Notes under the pieces: generated by a model
Database searches by the model: none
Told to the model about the DNA's origin: nothing
The model's input: the letters and a program-made list of their open reading frames with translations, nothing else
Assembly (NCBI GenBank): GCA_049794535.1
Contig: JBARCX010000252.1
Location: forward strand, 1 to 12,251
Reading direction: 5' to 3'
Length of the DNA: 12,251 nt
DNA from: JBARCX01 sp049794535
GTDB lineage: Bacteria > Pseudomonadota > Gammaproteobacteria > Xanthomonadales > Rhodanobacteraceae
Program-made: the position numbers and the translations under genes
Shown: in pieces, positions 6,910 to 12,251 of the stretch
How positions within the stretch are numbered: position 1 is the stretch's first letter
Layout of the letters: the number at the start of each line of letters is the position of its first letter

Positions 6910-8946
6910 ATGTCGCGAAATTCAATGCCAAGCGCTTACAGCACGCCCGATCAGCAAGACATCGACACACTCGTCAGCTTGATCGAGCAGCGCAATCACA
7001 GCGAAGCAGAAACGCTTGCGCGTCAGCTCACCGCAAGCTTCCCATCACACGACCTCGCTTGGCAGGCCTTGGGCATGTCGCTCAAATCACAAGGGCGCAT
7101 CGCCGAAGCGATTGGTGCACAGCGGCAAGCCGTGGCGCTATCACCCGGAGATGCCGGCGTTCATTACGCGCTGGGCGAAAGCCTGATGGCTATCCAGCAA
7201 CCGGTGACTGCCGCTGAAAGCTACCGCCGCGCCAGCGTGATCAAGCCTGATTTTTCCGACGCTCATTTCAAGCTTGGTAACGCCTTGGTTCTGCAGAACC
7301 GGTTGAGCGATGCCGTCGAAAGCTATCGTCGTGCTGTTGCACTCAAGCCGGATTTCGGCGGAGCGCATGCCAACATCGGATTCACCCTGATGAGCACCAG
7401 TCAGTTTGCGGAGGCCGAATCACACTTGCGACAGGCTCTGCTGACGCATCCGGATAGCGCCCCCATCTATAACGCATTGGGTGTCGTGCTCTACGGGCTA
7501 GGCCGCATGGACGAAGCGGAGGCAAGTTTTCGCCGCGTTGTCTCCATCCTACCGAATGAAGCCGAGGGATATTCGAACCTCGGCAATGCGCTTCGCGAAC
7601 AGGGCTCGTTTGCGGCGGCCGAAGCGAATTACCGCCGCGCAATGGCGCTCAAACCCGACTTCGCCAGAGCACATGTCGATCTTGGCGGGCTCCACTATAT
7701 CCAGGAAAACTTTGCCGATGCCGAGCAGAGTTATCGGCACGCATTGAAGATCAAGCCCGATTACGTCGAGGCATGCAACAACCTGGGGCGCTCCATCAAA
7801 AAGCAAGGTCGACTGGAAGAAGCGCGCGAGTGTTTTGAGAGCGCGCTCGCAATCGATTCGAGCTACATCGATGCTTACTGCAATCTATCGTCCTTACGCA
7901 CCTTCACGCTGGACTGTATTGAGCCCGGCCGACTTGAACGCCTGAGCACCAAGCTCCCCGAATTGTCGGAAACACTGCGTGTCCGCTACTGGTTCGCATT
8001 GGGGAAGATGCGTGAAGACATCGGCGGCTACGATGACGCATTCGCCGCGTATGCCGAAGGCAATCGTTTGAAATACGCGCAGCTTCCACCCAGTGAGGTG
8101 AATAAAGCGGAGCTGATCGAGCACGTGCGCACTGTGTTCAACGAGACGTTCTTCGTAAACCATCCGAAACCGGTCCGCGCCGGCAAGGCGCCGATCTTCA
8201 TCGTGGGCATGCCGCGCTCGGGAACCACGCTGATCGAGCAAATTCTATCCAGTCATCCCGATATCCATGGCGCGGGCGAGTTGCCTGATCTGGAAGATCT
8301 TGTTTTCTCGCTCGCCAGAAAAGCCGGCAAACCGGTCGAAACCTATCCGGATATCGCTGCCACGTTGTCGGCGGACGAGTTGCTTCGCCTAGGTGATACC
8401 TATACCGAACGCGTCTGGCAATCGGCACCGGAAGCCACGCGTATCACCGATAAGATGATGGCCAACTTTCTTCACGTTGGCATGATCCACCTGATGTTGC
8501 CCAATGCAAAAATCATTCACGCGATGCGCGACCCCATGGATTCGTGTTTCTCGTGCTACACGAATCTGTTCTCCAAGAACAATCTCGACTTCACTTATGA
8601 TCTTGGTACGGTAGGGCGCTATTACGCCCGCTACATTCAACTCATGCAGCACTGGCAACGCGTGTTGCCCACGGGCACGATACTTGAGCTTCGTTACGAA
8701 GACATGGTGACCGACACCGAAGGCCAGGCACGACGCCTGCTTCAGTATCTCGATCTACCCTGGGACCCGCGCTGCCTGAATTTTCACGAGAACAAACGTG
8801 TCGTCAAAACAGTCAGTGCTGCTCAAGTGCGAAGGCCCGTCTATCGATCATCCGTGGCGCGTTGGAAACATTTCGAGACGCACCTGGGACCGTTGCTGGA
8901 TATCGTGAAGGAATGGCGTGAGCCTTCCTTGCCATCTGATACCTAA
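6910..8946 (+). CDS. TPR-repeat sulfotransferase family protein
   Basis: This 678-residue protein joins two parts. Residues about 14-320 are nine tetratricopeptide units of 34 residues, the first degenerate; most end in KPDF/KPDY-type turns (for example AVESYRRAVALKPDF). After a linker, residues about 428-660 form a Sulfotransfer_3-type domain: the PAPS 5'-phosphosulfate loop is MPRSGTTLIEQIL (434-446) and the 3'-phosphate site is RDPMDSCFSCY (540-550). Such fusions probably transfer sulfate from PAPS to a sugar, lipid or protein tyrosine, with the TPRs recruiting the acceptor; the acceptor is unknown. No signal peptide is seen, so it is cytoplasmic. ATG 6910 lacks a strong ribosome binding site; ATG 6925 is an alternative. 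No PAPS synthesis genes lie in the window. The gene converges on the methyltransferase with only 7 bp between stops. Confidence 0.92.
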   Translation: MSRNSMPSAYSTPDQQDIDTLVSLIEQRNHSEAETLARQLTASFPSHDLAWQALGMSLKSQGRIAEAIGAQRQAVALSPGDAGVHYALGESLMAIQQPVTAAESYRRASVIKPDFSDAHFKLGNALVLQNRLSDAVESYRRAVALKPDFGGAHANIGFTLMSTSQFAEAESHLRQALLTHPDSAPIYNALGVVLYGLGRMDEAEASFRRVVSILPNEAEGYSNLGNALREQGSFAAAEANYRRAMALKPDFARAHVDLGGLHYIQENFADAEQSYRHALKIKPDYVEACNNLGRSIKKQGRLEEARECFESALAIDSSYIDAYCNLSSLRTFTLDCIEPGRLERLSTKLPELSETLRVRYWFALGKMREDIGGYDDAFAAYAEGNRLKYAQLPPSEVNKAELIEHVRTVFNETFFVNHPKPVRAGKAPIFIVGMPRSGTTLIEQILSSHPDIHGAGELPDLEDLVFSLARKAGKPVETYPDIAATLSADELLRLGDTYTERVWQSAPEATRITDKMMANFLHVGMIHLMLPNAKIIHAMRDPMDSCFSCYTNLFSKNNLDFTYDLGTVGRYYARYIQLMQHWQRVLPTGTILELRYEDMVTDTEGQARRLLQYLDLPWDPRCLNFHENKRVVKTVSAAQVRRPVYRSSVARWKHFETHLGPLLDIVKEWREPSLPSDT

Positions 8947-8953
8947 GAGCCTG

Positions 8954-9682
8954 TTATCTACTCACCGCAACAATCAGCATCATGGGTCGTTCTTTCTCAT
9001 CGGCAAGTGCTGGCTGTTCTGCGACTTGCTTTGCGGTTGGCCCCCACTCCTCGACATGCGTGATGGCAAACCCGGTTTTGATCAGCAGATTGAGCAACGT
9101 GCCCAGTGTGCGGTGTTGCTTTACAACGCCTTTGGTAAACCAGTCTGTGACGCGCGGACCTTCAACCTGATAGTTGTCCACGGGCCATGTCTTCTGCCCG
9201 TGCTTTCCCTCTATCCAGTCGGGGCGCATGGACGCCATATAGATAGGATGCTCCATGGAGAAAACCATGCTGCCGCCTGGAGTAAGCGCGTGATACACGC
9301 TCTTCCATAAGCCCGCCAGGTTTTCTATGTAATGAAAGGCTAATGAGCTGTACACCAAGTCATAGCTGGCCTCTGGCAATTCGAGCTTCTCCAGATCGGC
9401 CTTCTCGTAGCTGATGGCGCTATCCGTGTTACTGGATTTGGCGCGATTCAACATTTTCTCTGACACGTCCAAGCCTAGAACGTGCTGTGCACCCTGCTCT
9501 CTCGCCCAACGACAAAACCAACCATAGCCAGAACCGAGATCGATGACTTTTGCATCCTGCAGGTCAGGCAATAGCGCCTTGAGTGCAGGCCATTCCGGTG
9601 CACCATCCAGCCCCTTCATCGAGCGATTCAATCGGCTATAACCGTCAAAGAAAGCCTGATTGTCATAGATGTTCTGCGTCAT
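8954..9682 (-). CDS. Class I SAM-dependent methyltransferase
   Basis: A 242-residue Rossmann-fold methyltransferase. Motif I is VIDLGSGYGWFCRWA (from about residue 46, Asp48), the acidic residue at the end of strand 2 is Asp72 in LGLDVSEKML, motif II-like YEKADLEKLELP follows, and YDLVYSSLAFHYIENL and LTPGGSMVFSMEHP are motifs IV-VI of the Methyltransf_11 group. The C-terminal half includes HPIYMA and a GFAITHVEEWGP segment as in small-molecule methyltransferases of the UbiE/smtA-like group. Acceptor unknown. ATG 9682 is chosen because GGGAGG lies nine bases before it and MTQNIYDNQAFFDGY is the family-like start; an in-frame ATG at 9733 would add 17 unlikely residues. It is a stand-alone gene, divergent from the exporter gene and convergent with the sulfotransferase gene. 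Confidence 0.92.
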   Translation of the reverse strand: MTQNIYDNQAFFDGYSRLNRSMKGLDGAPEWPALKALLPDLQDAKVIDLGSGYGWFCRWAREQGAQHVLGLDVSEKMLNRAKSSNTDSAISYEKADLEKLELPEASYDLVYSSLAFHYIENLAGLWKSVYHALTPGGSMVFSMEHPIYMASMRPDWIEGKHGQKTWPVDNYQVEGPRVTDWFTKGVVKQHRTLGTLLNLLIKTGFAITHVEEWGPTAKQVAEQPALADEKERPMMLIVAVSR

Positions 9683-9900
9683 TGGCGAAGTCCTCCCTTT
9701 TGCTTCGGCTGAGAACCTTCGCAGAAATATCAAAGTTTCGCCACTGGCAAATTTCTGGACTTCTCGACTAAACCTAGCCTCTTACGCATACACGATGGAC
9801 TCCGATAAAAAACACTGCGCATGCTTCGTCGCACACCGAAACTTATGGCATGGGGATAGCCCTACAGTGATGATCAACTACGCTGCCAAAGTCTCACGCT

Positions 9901-11289
9901 GTGCTCAACAACCGAACGCTACAACGCCGTATCCTCGCAGCGACAAGCATCAGCTATATCGTTGTGTTGCTTGATGCATCCATCGTCAACGTTGCGCTTG
10001 CGCATATCGCAACCTCTTTCTCGACCGACATCGCAGGCCTGCAATGGGTGGTCAGCGCTTACACCTTGAGCTTTGCCAGCCTACTGCTCACTGGGGGCGC
10101 ACTGGGTGACCGATTGGGTGCAAGAGATGTCTATCTTGCGGGCCTTGCGCTTTTCACGCTTGCTTCGGCGCTCTGCGGCATCGCACCCAGCCTGATTGTT
10201 TTAGTTGGCGCCCGCACGTTGCAAGGGATCGGTGCAGCGATGCTGGTGCCGTGCTCGTTAAAACTCATCCACCACGCATGCCCTGATGCTCGCGAGCGTG
10301 CCAGCGCCATCGGTATCTGGGTCGGCTGCGGTGGCGTTGCCATGGCAGCCGGCCCACTTATCGGTGGCGTGTTGATTCACGCCTTTGGCTGGCGCAGCAT
10401 TTTTTTTGCGAGCGTGCCGGCTGGACTTATCGGCATGTGGTTGACTTACCGCATAGCTCGCGATGAAACGTCGCCACACATGCGGCACCACGACCTTGCC
10501 GGTCAGGTCACGGCGATGCTCGCGCTTGGCACGCTGATCGCGGTGCTTATCGAAGGGCCACACCTCGGATGGCAATCCATGCCGGTCTTGACTGGGTTTG
10601 CCATAAGCGTCTCTGCGGCTTTCGCTTTCCTCATGATCGAAAACCAGCGATCGGAACCCATGCTGCCACTGTCATTCTTCAGAAACGACATTTTCACTGC
10701 GTCGACCATCGTATCCATGGCATCTGCATTTGTGTTCTACGGATTGCTGTTTGTCTTCAGCCTCTACTATCAGCAGGTACGCGGCTATTCACCTCTACAG
10801 GCCGGGCTCGCCTTTCTACCGATGACCGCCATGGTTGCCATAGGCAGCATGGCTTCTCATCGCCTGGTACAGGCCGTTGGCTCCCGCGGATCCATGTGCA
10901 TGGCGTTCGGTGCCTATGCAGCGGGCTCATTCGGTATGTGGTCATGCACGACGACGTCTCCTTACTGGGCTGCCGTGCTTCCCTTGCTAGCGATCGGACT
11001 GGCTTCAGGCTTTGTCTCGCCGGCAGCGACAGCTCCGGCCATGGGAACAGTTGCGGGAGGGCAAGCTGGCATAGCCGCCGCCGTACTCAACTCGGCGCGG
11101 CAGACAGGTGCTGCGCTAGGCGTCGCCATATTCGGTGCATTGATCGCCACACTCCACCCTTTCGTTCGTGGCATGCATGCCGCGTTGTGGGGAAGTGCTG
11201 CCATATCGATCATGGCTCTCTTCGTTTGGTGGTTCGCTTTAATACAGAAACGAACATCTGCCGAACTTGTTCAGCACGATGCTGCTTAA
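9901..11289 (+). CDS. MFS exporter, DHA2 (EmrB/QacA) type
   Basis: This 462-residue inner-membrane protein fits the 14-helix DHA2 proton antiporters. The helix-1 signature VVLLDASIVNVALAHI (Asp25) is followed by LQWVVSAYTLSFASLLL, motif A GALGDRLGARDV (66-77) and an antiporter motif C in the AMAAGPLIGGVL region around 140-150. Such proteins export drugs or other hydrophobic compounds; the substrate cannot be told. The start is taken as GTG 9901 because in-frame stops (TGA TGA at 9868-9873) lie upstream and no ATG occurs before the first helix. No Shine-Dalgarno is seen before it, so initiation may be weak. No membrane-fusion partner gene (EmrA-like) is adjacent, and no regulator gene lies in the 218-bp gap to the divergent methyltransferase, where I see no firm promoter. 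A palindrome overlaps its stop codon. Confidence 0.92.
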   Translation: MLNNRTLQRRILAATSISYIVVLLDASIVNVALAHIATSFSTDIAGLQWVVSAYTLSFASLLLTGGALGDRLGARDVYLAGLALFTLASALCGIAPSLIVLVGARTLQGIGAAMLVPCSLKLIHHACPDARERASAIGIWVGCGGVAMAAGPLIGGVLIHAFGWRSIFFASVPAGLIGMWLTYRIARDETSPHMRHHDLAGQVTAMLALGTLIAVLIEGPHLGWQSMPVLTGFAISVSAAFAFLMIENQRSEPMLPLSFFRNDIFTASTIVSMASAFVFYGLLFVFSLYYQQVRGYSPLQAGLAFLPMTAMVAIGSMASHRLVQAVGSRGSMCMAFGAYAAGSFGMWSCTTTSPYWAAVLPLLAIGLASGFVSPAATAPAMGTVAGGQAGIAAAVLNSARQTGAALGVAIFGALIATLHPFVRGMHAALWGSAAISIMALFVWWFALIQKRTSAELVQHDAA

Positions 11290-11298
11290 CGCAGCATC
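11278..11298 (+). terminator. Hairpin over the exporter stop codon, no U-tract
   Basis: GATGCTGC (11278-11285) and GCAGCATC (11291-11298) form a perfect 8-bp stem with a five-base loop, TTAAC, that contains most of the stop codon. No U-run follows, so it is at best a weak or Rho-assisted terminator, or an mRNA-end stabiliser. Confidence 0.4.
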
Positions 11299-11363
11299 CA
11301 ACGTGTTCGCTCCTTAGAACCCATCCTCATAGCCTGCGTAAACATTCTCCTTGGCAGCTTCGT

Positions 11364-11381
11364 GCTCTAAAGAGCATGCTC
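11364..11381. promoter_or_regulatory. Overlapping palindromes upstream of the DUF5993-like gene
   Basis: GCTCTAAAGAGC (11364-11375, one central mismatch) overlaps the perfect 10-bp palindrome GAGCATGCTC (11372-11381), giving a GCTC-N4-GAGC-N2-GCTC pattern. It lies about 50-65 bp before the start of the next operon, a usual place for an operator. No convincing promoter boxes were seen nearby. Confidence 0.35.
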
Positions 11382-11429
11382 CATCTAGCAAGCAGTGCAT
11401 CTGTAGATTATTTTCTAAGGAGCCGCATC

Positions 11430-11585
11430 ATGATGGCGTTACCCTTTCTGATTTACGCCTGTGGCCTGATCTTCGTCTGGAAGGGAAGTCGGCGCGCGGC
11501 GCTCGCATCCTGGTTGATTGGAACAGTGCTAACCGTTGTGCTGTTCCGGTTACATGCAACCGACTCGCTCAATATCATCCTCTGA
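11430..11585 (+). CDS. Small membrane protein, DUF5993-like, next to DsbB
   Basis: A 51-residue protein with two predicted membrane helices (ALPFLIYACGLIFVW and ALASWLIGTVLTVVLF) joined by a short basic loop (KGSRRA), so both ends probably face the periplasm. The RLHATDSLNIIL ending is characteristic of the short DUF5993 proteins that recur immediately before DsbB-like genes. AAGGAG seven bases before ATG 11430 is one of the best ribosome binding sites in the window, which supports this start; a second ATG follows directly. The stop is 18 bp before the DsbB-like gene, so they form an operon. Function is unknown; a stabilising or accessory subunit of the neighbouring membrane oxidase is the natural guess, by context only. 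The longer frame that runs through this region from 10569 is a shadow of the exporter gene. Confidence 0.8.
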   Translation: MMALPFLIYACGLIFVWKGSRRAALASWLIGTVLTVVLFRLHATDSLNIIL

Positions 11586-11603
11586 TCGCCTGGAGAACAT
11601 GCC

Positions 11604-12152
11604 ATGTCGCCATCCGTTTCACGGGCGTTGAACAGCATCGGCCTTCTTGCGGTCTGCCTGGTCTTGCTGATTGCCTTTGTCGACCAACTCACCTTGCATG
11701 ACCTTCCATGTCCGCTATGCCTGCTGCAGCGTGCAGGATTTGTCGGCGCCGGCTTCGGCCTTGCGCTCAATATGCGATTTGGCCCTAGACCGAGTCACTA
11801 CGCGCTGACGTTGTTCAGCGCTATCGCCGGTGCCACCGTATCCGCCCGACAAACGCTGCTGCACATCGTTCCTGGGACAGGCACCTATGGCCAGGCGATT
11901 CTCGGCATGCATTTTTATGCATGGGCGTTTGTCGTGTTTGTCTTGATCATCATCGGCACTGCCACGATGCTGCTGTTTGACCGACAGTTCACGAACCATC
12001 ACAGCGGCACACCGATGTTCAGTCGCATTGCAGCGAGTGTCGTCGTTCTCTTCGGGTTGCTCGTACTTGGTAATGCCGTCTCCACCGGCCTCGAATGCGG
12101 CGGTGGTCTATGCCCGGACAACCCGATCACGTATCAGCTACTGGGCAATTAA
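11604..12152 (+). CDS. DsbB-like disulfide oxidoreductase with C-terminal cysteine pair
   Basis: This 182-residue inner-membrane protein resembles DsbB, which takes electrons from periplasmic thiols to quinone. Helices are near 11-29, 42-57, 65-84, 104-125 and 142-162, five instead of DsbB's four. The first periplasmic loop has C36-P-L-C39 (HDLPCPLCLLQRAG), and Arg43 stands exactly where E. coli DsbB has its quinone-site Arg48. The second periplasmic loop (around 86-103) has no cysteine, so the usual Cys104/Cys130-type pair is absent. Instead C165 and C170 lie in a C-terminal tail (LECGGGLCPDNP), which the added fifth helix would place in the periplasm. This arrangement seems to be shared by the DsbB relatives paired with DUF5993. 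GGAG eight bases before ATG 11604 supports the start. The partner is probably a DsbA-type thiol oxidase, perhaps encoded next. Confidence 0.87.
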   Translation: MSPSVSRALNSIGLLAVCLVLLIAFVDQLTLHDLPCPLCLLQRAGFVGAGFGLALNMRFGPRPSHYALTLFSAIAGATVSARQTLLHIVPGTGTYGQAILGMHFYAWAFVVFVLIIIGTATMLLFDRQFTNHHSGTPMFSRIAASVVVLFGLLVLGNAVSTGLECGGGLCPDNPITYQLLGN

Positions 12153-12186
12153 GGCGTTTGAAAGACGCCAACGACAAGAGCGTCTT
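12153..12186 (+). other. Two mutually exclusive hairpins after the DsbB-like gene
   Basis: GGCGTTT...AGACGCC (12153-12169, one G-U pair, three-base loop) and AAGACGC...GCGTCTT (12162-12168 with 12180-12186, 11-base loop) share the same middle arm, so only one can form at a time. They start right after the stop codon. No U-tract follows either, so they do not look like a simple terminator. They could modulate read-through or mRNA ends ahead of the next gene. Confidence 0.35.
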
Positions 12187-12226
12187 AGCAACTCGCTCTC
12201 AGACCTATCCACGATGAGGGAACATT

Positions 12227-12251
12227 ATGGCGATGCATCGGACATTGGCTT
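12227..12251 (+). CDS. Start of a further gene, cut by window edge
   Basis: ATG 12227 is preceded by GAGGG six bases upstream and opens a frame reading MAMHRTLA before the window ends. The 74-bp gap from the DsbB-like gene and the shared direction suggest the same operon. Too little remains to identify the product; a DsbA-like partner would fit the context but cannot be seen. Confidence 0.5.

Noticed and set aside
10569..11585. A 338-codon plus-strand frame
   Set aside because: Most of it overlaps the exporter gene in another frame and has no family-like sequence; only its last 51 codons, from ATG 11430 with its own ribosome binding site, are real.

Overview
The window reads as chromosomal DNA of a Gram-negative proteobacterium with moderately high GC. 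The gene content (a bufferin-type metallophore cluster, an S53 sedolisin-type secreted peptidase, a TPR-sulfotransferase fusion and a DsbB-like/DUF5993 pair) would fit a gammaproteobacterium such as Rhodanobacteraceae/Xanthomonadales. That placement is inference from style of content, not from a marker gene. No tRNA, rRNA, CRISPR array, insertion sequence or phage gene was seen.

Left part (1-4810): a minus-strand cluster encodes a small Cys-rich secreted peptide precursor (BufA2-like bufferin, 1537-1812), its MNIO/DUF692 modifying enzyme (BufB/HvfB, 618-1469) and the partner protein with a DUF2063 domain (BufC/HvfC, running off the left edge). A strong hairpin plus U-tract sits between the precursor gene and the enzyme genes and looks like a partial terminator that would set their ratio. 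Divergently on the plus strand lies a probable operon: a DoxX-type membrane protein, a secreted thioredoxin with a WCPTC site, a CcdA-type membrane electron carrier overlapping it by one base, and a patatin-like phospholipase, closed by a 12-bp intrinsic terminator. Together this reads as an envelope metal/thiol stress locus: the bufferin would bind copper or a similar metal in the periplasm, while CcdA plus thioredoxin would deliver reducing power there.

Middle part (4822-9682): a convergent minus-strand S53 serine-carboxyl peptidase with full prodomain and catalytic residues; a 360-bp AT-richer divergent promoter region with a 17-bp direct repeat; a plus-strand protein with about nine TPR units fused to a sulfotransferase domain; and a minus-strand class I SAM methyltransferase whose stop lies only 7 bp from that of the sulfotransferase gene.

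Right part (9901-12251): a DHA2-type 14-helix drug exporter with a GTG start, then a small-membrane-protein (DUF5993-like) gene and a five-helix DsbB-like quinone oxidoreductase whose second cysteine pair lies in a C-terminal tail instead of the usual second periplasmic loop, then the first codons of a further gene. The two redox modules (CcdA/thioredoxin, reducing; DsbB-like, oxidising) lie about 8 kb apart. The most interesting points are the attenuator inside the bufferin cluster, the linkage of bufferin with a reducing CcdA/thioredoxin pair and a patatin, and the rearranged DsbB.
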